Shown here one piece after another: positions 8,316 through 16,039 of a stretch of DNA of 22,500 nt. Under the pieces are notes generated by a model. It had not been told where the DNA came from. It saw only the letters and a program-made list of their open reading frames with translations, and did not search any database. Within the stretch, counting starts at the first letter, position 1. The number at the start of each line of letters is the position of its first letter. The stretch covers positions 10,001 to 32,500 of the forward strand of contig CAUYUJ010009441.1 of the NCBI GenBank assembly GCA_963575745.1, in the 5' to 3' direction. The position numbers and the translations under genes are program-made. The DNA comes from Prorocentrum cordatum. Its lineage: Eukaryota > Sar > Dinophyceae > Prorocentrales > Prorocentraceae.

Positions 8316-8495
8316 TATAGTGGGGACCCATGCCAAGAAGCACCCTGCTTGCCTCCAGGGTGCCCAGGGTTTGTTCGGTTTCGATGGTTTTGCTGTGGAA
8401 AGCGTGACGCTTCCACGCCAAAAATCAATGGACGTCCTGGGGTCTCCGAGTTGGGTTCCTTGTGGCAGGTTTCTTGTGGTCGGGCCTCCACTGTA
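8316..8495 (+). mobile_element. Family A element, complete copy A3
   Basis: 180 bp with inverted ends (TATAGTGGGGACCC against GGGCCTCCACTGTA). It carries an internal hairpin at 8395-8416: GTGGAA-a-GCG, loop TGA, CGC-TTCCAC. Aligned copies lie at 1192, 5780, 17683 and 1-50, all in the plus orientation. Confidence 0.8.
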
Positions 8496-8609
8496 CAACC
8501 TTCCCTTGTTCTCGCCATTTCGGGGCCTCCTGGGAGGCCCCCTTCGCCACCGCCGAATTCGCCTCGAGCTTCCGGTCAGAGCGCTCCCCATGAGAGGTCC
8601 AGGGAGTAG

Positions 8610-8815
8610 CAGTATGGTGGGGGCGTTCGATGAGGAATGTGACCAGGAGGCTGCAGACCCTGGAGGCTGGAGGCTTCCTTACCCGATGAGGGCGGCGATG
8701 AGATCCATCACCGATCCACGACTGGAGTTACACCGGCTTCCACACCCGGGGTTCCTTATTGAAGGTTTCATGCAGTGCCCCCACCGTGTCTACCGGTTGG
8801 CTTCCCCGATCCCGC
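8610..8815 (+). repeat. Family L repeat, copy L1
   Basis: It shares GGGGGCGTTCG, AGACCCTGGAGG, TTCCTTA, GATGAGGGCGGCG and CACCGGCTTC with 20690-20860. Both copies contain two spaced direct motifs ending in TTCCTTAT or TCCTTATC. Open in one frame in both copies, but with no sign of selection that can be judged by eye. Confidence 0.6.
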
Positions 8816-8962
8816 CCCGGGGCTCCTGCCCGAAGACCCCCCCCGCACCACGGTGAGCTTCCTCCACGCGCCGACGCCGGCCTCGCCGACACAATCTCTG
8901 GGGCAGCGATGGGGGGAGATTCGAGCAGTGGCGAAGCGTCCTGGCTCGCCTATAGGCCTGCC

Positions 8963-9107
8963 AAATAATGTTCTGAGAACCTCTTGAGTTTCCGCGACAT
9001 TTCCTTAGAACATTTCTGTCTGGGACCGCCTTGTTTTAACACGTAGGGCTTATGTTCTAAGAGCATTGTTTTTGTTCTTAGAGCATTTCTGGGTTCTAAG
9101 AACATTT
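8963..9107 (+). mobile_element. Family R: TTCTNAGAA-rich TIR element
   Basis: The ends are inverted (AAATAATGTTCTGAGAACC against GGGTTCTAAGAACATTT). Inside are further TGTTCTAAGAGCA-type dyads at about 9000-9085. 145 bp, AT-richer than its surroundings, no coding capacity. Confidence 0.65.
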
Positions 9108-9155
9108 CGTGGGAGGGATATAGAAATGCTGGGACGGTCGGTCCCTGCTCATTTC

Positions 9156-9320
9156 GGGGTGGACGCACCGACCTGGAACAGTTGACACGTCGACGATGCA
9201 CCGACAGTGCATCGTTGATGTCAGGGCGATGTACAGACGACGCACTGGGCGGTCTGTATCGACGACGTATGGACGATACACGGACGATGCATCGGCCATT
9301 CGTTGTCGGTGCGTCCCCCC
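9156..9320 (+). mobile_element. Family Q: 165-bp element with 17-bp TIR
   Basis: The left end GGGGTGGACGCACCGAC matches the inverted right end with one mismatch. The interior is rich in GACGATGCA/TGCATCG words, including a perfect hairpin ACGATGCA (9193-9200) and TGCATCGT (9208-9215). It resembles family H in internal design. Confidence 0.68.
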
Positions 9321-9559
9321 TGTGCGTATCGCCCCCCATCGTTGCTTCTATTTTCTGCTGCCAGCGCCTTCCTGCTTCCTGTGCTTCTGCCCGCACTTCT
9401 TCCGACCGACGGGTAGCTGGTGATTTGGGGCCAGGCCAGGTCGATACCATTGCAACGCATGCGCTCGTGCGTGGGGACTCGCGTCGCGATTGCCCGCATC
9501 GGGAAGTCTTGAGGAAGTCTGCGAACAAAGCGTTCCACCCCCAGACATGTGAGGTCCTG

Positions 9560-9672
9560 CCGTGTTCAGCACGGGGTGCCCAGAAGTCCCGACGCTTTCC
9601 CCGGGATCGGCTCTTCGTCCCGAGTCGTTCCTTGACGGCCCCGGGGCCCAGCACGGGCCCCCAGATGCCCCA
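9560..9672 (+). repeat. Family G repeat, copy G2
   Basis: GGGGTGCCCAGAAGTCCCG, CCGGGATCGGCTC, CCCGAGTCGTT and GACGGCCCCGGGGCCC match G3 closely and G1 less closely. Confidence 0.72.
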
Positions 9673-9719
9673 GACGGCCCCGAACCTCCCGCCCTGGTTT
9701 TTCCAGGACGCGAGCATGT

Positions 9720-9912
9720 CTGGGCCTGTGATGTTGCTAGCGTTGATCCCCAGAAATAATCCCCAGCACCAAGAAAGCACCGAGACTGGAGGGCTCTCAC
9801 GTGCCGGGCCCTGGGAGGGGATGCTCGTTCGACATGTCGTATAAACAATTTTTCGGGTGCTCGGAGGTAGCTCTGGGATGTGGTCCTTAAGTTCGATTGG
9901 AGCAACATCAGT
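9720..9912. mobile_element. Short element related to family E arms
   Basis: The ends are inverted (GTGATGTTGCT against AGCAACATC). The right half aligns to the family E arm from AGCACCGA to TTAAGTTCGATTGGAGCAAC with many differences. The left half carries the inverted counterpart (CCAGAAATAATCC). A deleted relative of family E. Confidence 0.6.
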
Positions 9913-9934
9913 CTGGGCCGGCAGGCCGCGCGCA

Positions 9935-10077
9935 CGAGCCCATCGCGGCCGCCCGCGCTGCGCGCCCGCTGGGCTGCGCGCGCGATCGACCGTAGCCCCG
10001 GCGGCGGGGGAGCCCCGGCCGCCGCGCGCCGCCGCCTCCTCCGCGCCGCCGACCGGAGGGCAGCGGCCAGGGGGCGG
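9935..10077. other. Very GC-rich stretch before the CCT array
   Basis: CG-rich sequence, open in several frames on both strands. No frame stands out as coding. Confidence 0.4.
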
Positions 10078-10588
10078 CCTCCTCCTCCTCCTCCTCCTCC
10101 TCCTCCTCCTCCTCCTCCTCCTCCGCCTCCTCCTCCTCCTCCCGGTCCTCCCCCTCCCCCTCTTCCTCCTCTCCTCCTCCTCCTCCTCCCTCCTCCTCCT
10201 CCTCCTCCTCCTCCTCCTCCTCCTCCTCTCCTCCTCCTCTCTCCTCCTCCTCCTCCTCCTCCCCCTCCCCCTCCTCCTCCTCCTCCTCCTCCTCCTCCTC
10301 CTCCTCCTCCCTCCTCCTCCTCCTCCTCCTCTCCTCCTCCTCCTCCGCCTTCCCCTCCTCCCCCTCCTCCCCCTCCCCCTCCTCCTCCTCCTCCTCCTCC
10401 CTCCTCCTCCTCCTCCTCTCCTCCTCCTCCTCCTCCCTCCTCCCCCTCCCCCTTCCTCCTCCTCCTCCTCCTCCTCCTCCTCCTCCTTCCTCCTCCTCCC
10501 CTCCTCCTCCTCCTCCTCCTCCTCCTCCTCCTCCTCCTCCTCCTCCTCCTTCCTCCTCCTCCTCCTCTCCTCCTCCTCCTCCCCCTCC
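10078..10588 (+). repeat. CCT/CTC microsatellite array
   Basis: About 510 bp of CCT triplets is broken by CTCTCC, CCCCCT, CCGCCT and TTCCT variants. It yields artificial Pro, Leu, Ser, Gly, Arg and Glu runs. As a long homopurine-homopyrimidine tract it could form triplex DNA. Confidence 0.95.
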
Positions 10589-10593
10589 CCCAG

Positions 10594-10664
10594 TGTTCAA
10601 AGTTGGCGGTCGGTCTGATGAGTTGCACTTCGACCGGAGTCCCCCCCGCGCGTGCCAACTTTGA
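10594..10664. repeat. 71-bp inverted-repeat unit at the array edge
   Basis: Perfect 11-bp inverted ends, TCAAAGTTGGC at 10594 and GCCAACTTTGA at 10654-10664, separated by 49 bases. It lies immediately after the CCT array. Confidence 0.7.
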
Positions 10665-10711
10665 TTTATGGGGAGCGGGGGAGTGTCCACTGATGGTTTC
10701 CCCCTGCCCGA

Positions 10712-10881
10712 GGGGGGCAGCGAGAAGGGGAATGCCTTCTCAGATGGCGGCGGGACTTCTCAGAAGCCCTCGCGCCGTCTGAGAAGTTTTTTGTGCCTTC
10801 GGGGACGGCTCAGAACACTTCTCAGACGCCCGGGGAACTTCCGATCCTTCCGAGAAGGTTTTCTCTTTCTCACTTCCCCCC
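10712..10881 (+). mobile_element. Family I element, copy I1
   Basis: About 170 bp with inverted ends (GGGGGGCAGCGAGAAGG against CTTTCTCACTTCCCCCC). Inside are several CTTCTCAGAAG-type palindromes. Copies lie at 16788-16928 and 19361-19535. Confidence 0.75.
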
Positions 10882-10901
10882 AGGCTCGCCGCCAACAAAA
10901 A

Positions 10902-11072
10902 GGGTCCGAATACACGGGGTCGAAGGATCGCTATGCATCGCCGATGCATCGGCGATGCGGCTCGATGTGGACCCCGACTTTCGTCACGCCGACGTCGCTC
11001 AATGCATCGCCGATGCATCGCCGATGCATCGGCGATGCGGCACGAACCTCCGGCCCCCTCTACTCGGACCCC
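10902..11072 (+). mobile_element. Family H element, copy H1
   Basis: The ends are inverted over about 40 bp (GGGTCCGAATACACGGGGTC against CTACTCGGACCCC, extending inward to GCATCGCC). The interior is a chain of GCATCGCCGATGC and GCATCGGCGATGC palindromes. H2 (18744-18902) has the same design. Confidence 0.78.
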
Positions 11073-11105
11073 ACTCGGGAGGCCTCCAGTAACGCCTCGT
11101 AACAC

Positions 11106-11279
11106 CTGCATCCAGTGCCCGAGGCCTCCTGCGCGCGCCCGCTTCCAGGTGATCCTCGTCGGCCGAGCCTCCCTCCCCTCCTCCGCCTCCGCGGCCGCGC
11201 TCCGCTCCTCGTCCGCTCTGGCCCGCCCGGCGTTCGGCGCGTCCTGCCGGCCCTGCGGTCGCACTCGGGTCCGCCAGCG
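11106..11279 (-). CDS. Candidate exon on the minus strand, unknown product
   Basis: On the minus strand, 174 bases (58 codons, phase 0 to phase 0) run from a TCGGCAG acceptor-like site to an ATGCAG|GTGTTA donor-like site. The frame is charged, includes RADEERSAAAEAEEGREA and TRITWKRARAGGLGHWMQ, and ends mostly in G/C. The plus strand is also open here (FQVILVGRASLPSSASAAAL), Ser/Ala-rich, so the strand is not settled. No domain is recognised. Confidence 0.22.
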
Positions 11280-11319
11280 CTGCCGACAAGCAGTTTCTGG
11301 TACAGTCGCGAGGGTACAA

Positions 11320-11590
11320 GATCGAGGTCGGTTCGGGGAGGGGCCCCCACACAATTCATCGTCGCTTCCCAGGAAAATATGGGTAGATCTGGGAAGTGGG
11401 GGGGAAGACGAAAACCCAGAACATACGGCGAAGTATTGGGAATCCTTGGATGTGTGCGTATTTATTTGTGTGTCCCTGGGCCCCTTCAAGTGTTCTTCAG
11501 GGAGGGCACCCTCGGATGCTCTGTGTTTTTTTCTTGGCTGGTGGAGTGTCTCGTGCTCTTAGCGGATGCGCTTCTGTCCCAGGTCCGATT
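11320..11590 (+). mobile_element. Family F element, copy F3 with insertion
   Basis: The left end AGATCGAGGTCGGTTCGGGG and the right part (GGAGGGCACCCTCGGATGC, then GTCCCAGGTCCGATTGTGC) match F1. About 130 bp in between are absent from F1, including an inverted pair CTTCCCA/TGGGAAG at 11365-11371 and 11390-11396. Confidence 0.6.
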
Positions 11591-11654
11591 GTGCGTCAGA
11601 TGAGCTTGGCAAGGCGCTGCAGTCAGCGTTGCACCTCAGAGCTGTCAGTTAGGG

Positions 11655-11789
11655 AAACAAGCAATGACATAATAATAAAGACTCGGAGGTCGTCCGCGCG
11701 GATTTCTTGGATCGGCGCTGGGCCCCCCTCCCTGGCGCGCAGAGCGCGCCAGGGGTGGCGCCGGAGGCGCCGCCAGGGGGTCCCAGCGC
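11655..11789 (-). mobile_element. Family C foldback element, copy C2, truncated
   Basis: The interior hairpins TGGCGCG/CGCGCCA and GGCGCC/GGCGCC occur in the opposite order to C3 and C4, so this copy is in the minus orientation. The CCGCGCGGATTTCTTGGATC core is intact at one end. The other TIR stops after GGTCCCAGCGC, where a phased tract begins. Confidence 0.7.
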
Positions 11790-12066
11790 CCCCAAGAGGC
11801 CCCAAAGAGAGCACAAGAGGCCCCCTAGCGGCCCGCCAGAGGCCTCATGAAGCCCCACAGAGGCCCAAAACGGCCCCCAAGAGGCCTCCAAAACTGACAA
11901 GAGTCCCCTGGGAGGCCTCCCACGAATTCCAAACGAACTTCCAAGAGGCCTCTAACCCACAACCCAGGCATGGTGGCTGGATGGACCGAAGGCCACTAGA
12001 TGAACCAATACGCCCAAGACGGCCTCCAGACGGCCCAAAATGCCCCCAAGATGCCCAATAAGCTTT
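11790..12066 (-). repeat. Phased AAGA/GGCC tract (P3)
   Basis: CCAAGAGGCCCC-type steps about every 10-11 bases on the plus strand, the reverse orientation to P1/P2. It runs up to the relict spliced leader. Confidence 0.7.
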
Positions 12067-12088
12067 TCCGTAGCCATTTTTGCTCAAG
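12067..12088 (+). other. Relict dinoflagellate spliced leader (DinoSL)
   Basis: This 22-base block matches the conserved dinoflagellate spliced leader at 21 of 22 positions. It starts CCGTAGCCATTTT after a T at the degenerate first position and ends GCTCAAG; the single difference is T for G at 12081. It is followed by CC rather than GT, so it is not the donor of an SL RNA gene but a leader already joined to a message. The lectin ATG follows 66 bases later, a normal 5' UTR length. Known: dinoflagellate genomes contain recycled cDNAs carrying such relict leaders. Its own terminal AG could serve again as the trans-splice acceptor. Confidence 0.85.
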
Positions 12089-12154
12089 CCTTCCGCAGTC
12101 GGGTGCCCCGACAGCGCCCGGGATCGCAACGCGGCCTGCCGCGAGCCCTGGGTC
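12089..12154 (+). promoter_or_regulatory. 5' UTR of the lectin retrogene
   Basis: This 66-bp GC-rich stretch lies between the relict leader and the ATG. It holds no upstream ATG. A CCTTCCGCAG at its start (AG at 12097-12098) is a further possible trans-splice acceptor. Its extent rests on the leader identification. Confidence 0.5.
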
Positions 12155-12994
12155 ATGGCGCGCTCCTGGCTCCTCCTCTCCAGGTGTGCCGTGCCGCTCG
12201 CGGCGGCGACTGCCTCCGCGGGCCGCGGCCCCTCCGGCGGGGCCGCGCGCTCGGAGGCGGACGTGGGCCACGAGCAGGAGTGCGAGCACGCGTCCATCGG
12301 CTTCGAGGCCCTGCAGACGGCCTCTGCGCTGTCGAGGCCCCGCCCCGTCCTCGAGCGGGGCGCGGGAGGGGCAGAGCGCAGCCAGCGGAGCGCCGTGGAG
12401 GGCAACCCGTACGTCCCGGGGCCCAACATCTATCTCGCAGACCTCGTGGACCTCGACAACTACTGGGGCTACTGCCTCGACATCGCTGGGTCCCCGCCCC
12501 ACCCGCAGTGCGACAGCATCCAGGGGCACACCTGCAAGTCGGACGGTGCGGACACCCAGTTCCGGTACGACCCCGACACGGAGTCGATCGTGTCGCAGAA
12601 TTTCAACGGTATATGCAATCCGATGTATGACGGGGAGCAGGACGGAAGGACTTGGCAGGCGGACCTGAACAACACCCGCGGCGGTTGCCTCAGGGTCGCT
12701 GGGTCCCTCGAGGCTGGGACTGGGCTTGTCATGGTAGAGTGCCGGGCGCCCGACTCTCTGCAGAAGTTCAGGTACACCCCGAGCTGGCAGTTCGCCGTGG
12801 TGAACACCAGCCTCTGCCTCGTCCTCGGGAAGGAGAGGGCCGAGCAGGACGGCTTCTCGTCCCGCACCGTCGAGCTGCAGGAGTGCGCGTCGTGGCCAGC
12901 TGAGCTGTCAACCTGGACGGTCATCACGAGCACCCACGAGAAGCATTACCCAGAGCAGAGCCCCAGTACTGCAGGTGATTCTTCCACGTCTTAA
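12155..12994 (+). CDS. Secreted R-type (ricin-B-like) lectin-domain protein, intronless
   Basis: The frame encodes 279 residues. The ATG at 12155 is the first in frame; an in-frame TAG lies inside the upstream leader relict at 12071-12073. Residues 1 to about 22 form a signal peptide (MARSWLLL core, then Ala-rich), so export or membrane-system targeting is inferred. After a low-complexity linker, about residues 84-255 resemble a beta-trefoil lectin domain with three Cys-containing repeats: YCLDIAG (about 106-112), GGCLRVAG (about 176-183) and SLCLVLG (about 219-225). Two are followed or accompanied by QFRY / QKFRY in place of the classical QxW motif. Eight cysteines in the domain could form disulfides. 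Known for the family: carbohydrate binding; the ligand here is unknown. Codons end mostly in G or C. No intron is needed, although a possible GT donor sits at 12974, so the last residues may differ in a spliced form. It could be a live retrogene or a recent processed copy. Confidence 0.72.
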   Translation: MARSWLLLSRCAVPLAAATASAGRGPSGGAARSEADVGHEQECEHASIGFEALQTASALSRPRPVLERGAGGAERSQRSAVEGNPYVPGPNIYLADLVDLDNYWGYCLDIAGSPPHPQCDSIQGHTCKSDGADTQFRYDPDTESIVSQNFNGICNPMYDGEQDGRTWQADLNNTRGGCLRVAGSLEAGTGLVMVECRAPDSLQKFRYTPSWQFAVVNTSLCLVLGKERAEQDGFSSRTVELQECASWPAELSTWTVITSTHEKHYPEQSPSTAGDSSTS

Positions 12995-12999
12995 CAACT

Positions 13000-13320
13000 T
13001 GCCTTGTTTTTTTTCAACTCCATCACGATTTCTCCGAATGCAGCGATCATTCATGACGGGGTTGCCGGTTGGTAGTCCGGCGCGCTTTTGCGACGGGGCG
13101 TTCGGGGGGAGGGTCGTTTGGGGCTGGGGGGGTCACATTCCTGGTTTTGGGGTCCTGGGGGGGGGGGGATTATGGGGGCGAATTTCGCGCGCCTGGAGAC
13201 CCACAAGGGGTCGGCGGATTTTGTGAATGCCCGACGCTGTCGAGCCTGGAACCCTTCGCAGCAGTTCTGCCACAGCGGTCTTCGCCACGCTACATTTGCG
13301 ATGCTAATGTGCATGTAGAC
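13000..13320. other. Region after the retrogene; G-run patch, otherwise featureless
   Basis: A T-run (TTGTTTTTTTT) follows the stop codon. 13080-13175 has repeated runs of three or more G on the plus strand and is a candidate G-quadruplex region. No poly(A) tract and no coding signal were recognised. Confidence 0.5.
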
Positions 13321-13329
13321 CCTTCCTCC

Positions 13330-13735
13330 AATTGGAGAGCCCACGATGGCCCCAAGATGTACCCCACACGGCCCTATGCGGAGTCCAGATAGCTCCAGAT
13401 AGCTTCCGAGGCGGCCAAGACGCTTCCAAGACATCCCTTAGGAAAGCCCGAAGAAGCTAAAATCATGATTTCAGGTTGGCTTTTGAAGGATCTGTGCATT
13501 TTTTTCTGCCTGCCGACGGTCCAGATGGCCTAAGAGGCTTTCAAGATCGCCCCAGAGCACCCAAGAGGCCTCCACGATAGCCCCGTGACGGCCCAACAAG
13601 TCCCAAAGGAGGCCCCAGGAGGGCACCAAGACGGTCCAAGAGGACTCAAGACGCCTGAGATTGCCTCCAAGACAGCCCCGAAGCGCTCCAAGCGGGCTCG
13701 AAGACGGCGAAGACAGGCCTCAAGGACGACTTCCA
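13330..13735 (-). repeat. Phased tracts (P4) with a conserved tail in reverse
   Basis: Phased AAGA/GGCC steps occupy about 13330-13440 and 13520-13735. Between them, reversed, lies the P1/P2-type tail: the complement of GATCCTTCAAAAG and CCGTCGGCAGGCAG at about 13478-13525. Confidence 0.65.
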
Positions 13736-13769
13736 GCAGCGTCCTGCACGGGTGCGCTGAACTCCTTGT

Positions 13770-14030
13770 GGAGCACGATCCGTGAGAAGGGCCGCGCGAA
13801 CACGCCCACTGGGGCCTCAAGTGGACCTCTGGGCACGCCTCGTGCCAGGCATGTTCCGAAATGGGTGCGGGGGCGCCATGCAAAGATGCCTATTCTGGGG
13901 CATGATTCGCGTGACAGGTGTGCCAACATGGGCGGGTGGGGGGCGTTGTGCGAACCTTCCGGGCCTTTAGGTTGTGCTCCTTGTGGGCACGATCCACGTG
14001 ATGGGGTGTGCCTCAATGAAACTACACCAA
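13770..14030 (+). repeat. Degenerate tandem repeat of about 75-80 bp (family M, block 1)
   Basis: About three to four diverged units contain GCGAACNNNCC, then CACGATCCGYGTGA and GTGTGCC. GCGAAC-like marks occur near 13796, 13876 and 13950. The same unit recurs at 16040-16460. Confidence 0.6.
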
Positions 14031-14036
14031 GCCCAC

Positions 14037-14170
14037 GAATTCCAGAACCAATTTCCGAACTTCTACCGAACAATCCCCCGAACAGGCACCGAACAAACCC
14101 CTGAACAGGAACCGACAAAAAACTCCGAACAGGAACCGAACAAACCTCCAGACTTCTACCGAGCAAACCT
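14037..14170 (+). repeat. CCGAAC-rich short-period repeat
   Basis: CCGAAC(A) recurs every 10-15 bases (14055, 14067, 14077, 14087 and on), with CTTCTACCGA flanks at both ends. It is the inverted counterpart of 15890-16012. Confidence 0.65.
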
Positions 14171-15010
14171 CTGGACCTCCCTGGAGAGGCCTTCTGGGGC
14201 CGCCTGGAGAGGCCTTCTGGGGCTCGAAGGGCCCCCCCCGCTTTCGGAGGGGCCGAAGGCGCTCCCCAGACGGTCCAGGAGGCCTCCGAGACGGTCCAAG
14301 AGCGCGCCAAGACGCCCAATATGGCTTCTAGACGGCCCGAGAGGCCCCCCAAACCCCCCAAGAGGGCTCCAAGAGGACACTTATGAGGGCCGCAAGATAC
14401 AACGTCCCAATTCTCCGGGGGAGCGTATATTTCTAGCATCTTCCCTTTTTGATCTAAATAGCGTCCACGACAGCATCAGAGAACCCCAAGATCGCCCCAG
14501 GACATCCCAAGAGGCCTCCAAGACGGCCCAAGAGGCCCTCAAGATCGCCCCAAGACGTCCCACAAGGGGGCCCCAGACCCCCCCAGAGGCCCCCAAGCTG
14601 GCCCAAGAGGCTCCCAAAGCGCCCCAGGTGTTCTGGAAGATGGCTGAAGAGCGCAATGATATGGCTCCCAGAGCCCACAAGCGCTCGAAGACAGCCCAAT
14701 GCTGCTCCCAGACGGCCACAATGGCCTTCAAGACGGCCCACGAGGCCGCCGAGAAGGCCCCCCAAGGGCCGGAAGGCCCCCAGGAAACCCAAAACAGTGC
14801 CCAACCTAGTCTCTAAGAGATCCCGAACCCCCCCGCAAGAGGCCCAAAATTGTACTCCGAGAGATTTCCAAAGAGACACAAGATACGTCCATGAGGCCTC
14901 TGGCCCACACGCCAGGCGTATTCCTATAATCGGCCCCAAACCACCGTCAAGACTGCCCCAGAGAGCCCCGGATCGCCCCCAAGACGGTTTCGAGGAGTCT
15001 CCGAAGGCCC
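14171..15010 (-). repeat. Phased AAGA/GGCC tracts (P5, P6)
   Basis: The longest phased block. AAG/AG steps from 14488 to 14647 fall at 10-12 base intervals with a mean near 10.6, with GGCC or GCCC between. A non-phased break lies at about 14400-14465. A 280-codon open frame overlaps it but looks compositional. Confidence 0.75.
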
Positions 15011-15310
15011 AAAGAAATCGGGGAATTTGGGGTTCGGGTTAGATGCTCATTCATTCAGAGGGCAAAGAATCCATGCGCGAACCAAGCATGTCCATCTCTC
15101 GTTTAAGTGCCGTGTGTGATAGATAATACTGGGGTATGTAGTTGCGTGGCACTGCAGCCTAGGGTTAGCAGCGCCTTTCGCGCAGCAGTGTCCAGCGAGC
15201 TGCAGCCCAAGGTAACAGCTCATGTACAGTGCTGGCCGCTGCATCCCTGGCATCTTCTGCTGAGAAAGCAAGCGAGAGAAGATCTCCGCGGCAGAGCTAT
15301 CATAGAGAAA
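15011..15310. other. AT-richer stretch, no recognised feature
   Basis: Roughly 300 bp with lower GC than its surroundings. No tRNA-like fold, reading frame of interest or repeat family was recognised. Confidence 0.4.
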
Positions 15311-15540
15311 CAACATGGCGGGCGGACGGACGACGGATGTCGGACGACGTACGAAGACGACGGGACCGCCCATGGGGGAGGGGACCTGGGGTGGCCTTGG
15401 GGTGGCCCACTTTTCCCAAACTCCCCCCGTCGCAACCCAATTGGCCCCCCCCCCCTTGGCTCCGGGATCCGCTTTGGGGTCTTTGGGTGAGCCTTTCGGC
15501 CTGAAGAGGGTTCCGCGCGGGTTCAGGAGGACGCTTTCTG
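15311..15540. other. CGGACGA-rich patch and GC-rich spacer
   Basis: 15311-15362 has repeated GGACGAC/CGGACG words. The remainder is GC-rich with C-runs and no coding signal. Confidence 0.4.
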
Positions 15541-15830
15541 GCCGCCAAGATGGCCCCTTAGTGGTCCAAGGCGCTCCAAGATGTTTCAAGGCTGCCTCCA
15601 GGAGACACAAGATGTCCCAGTGGAGCTCCCAAAGGTCCTCCAAAATGACCCCAGCGAGCCATAAGCGCAAAAAGCATTCAGGTTTCTCCATATTCAGTAA
15701 ATCTCACGCTCGTCTCTTTCAGATGGCTTCGGGAGATCTTCAAAAGGCGCCGAGGCTCGAGACGGCCCCACAACTTCGAAGAAGAGCCCAAGAGGGCCCC
15801 AAGCGGGCCCCAAGGCTTTCAAGGTAGCCC
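15541..15830 (-). repeat. Phased AAGA/GGCC tract (P7)
   Basis: CCAAGAT/GGCCC steps at about 10-12 bases, with a break at about 15655-15720. Confidence 0.6.
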
Positions 15831-15889
15831 AAGCAGGAATATCTACAAGAGGCCCGTACTTTTCAAGCCAGCCCATTGCATATTCAAGC

Positions 15890-16012
15890 CAGATTTGTTA
15901 TTCATTTGTTGAGGAAGTTGTTTGGTACAAGTTCGCGGATTCGTTCGCGGCCAAAAATTCGATGCTTTGTTCTTTTCATTTCTTCGGGAAGTTGTTCGGC
16001 AGAAGTTCGCGG
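15890..16012 (-). repeat. GTTCGG-rich repeat, inverted copy of 14037-14170
   Basis: GTTCGCGG, TTGTTCGGCAGAAGTTCG and related words are the reverse complement of the CCGAAC block, including the CGAACTTCT motif. Confidence 0.6.
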
Positions 16013-16039
16013 GTTTGCCGCATCGTCGTGCCGCAATGG

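Noticed and set aside
9348-10658. 436-codon minus-strand frame rich in Gly, Arg and Glu, and long plus-strand Leu/Pro/Ser frames
   Set aside because: All arise from the CCT array. Every frame is open there, so openness is not evidence.
12067-12088. Spliced-leader RNA gene
   Set aside because: The leader is not followed by a GT donor or a recognisable Sm-site region; it continues into a 5' UTR instead.
13974-14816. 280-codon frame with repeated KTAQEA-like words
   Set aside because: It follows the 10-11 bp phased repeat, whose period is not a multiple of three; the peptide pattern reflects the DNA repeat.
15150-15260. tRNA or other structured RNA in the AT-richer stretch
   Set aside because: No T-loop or acceptor-stem pairing pattern could be found by eye; none is present elsewhere in the window either.
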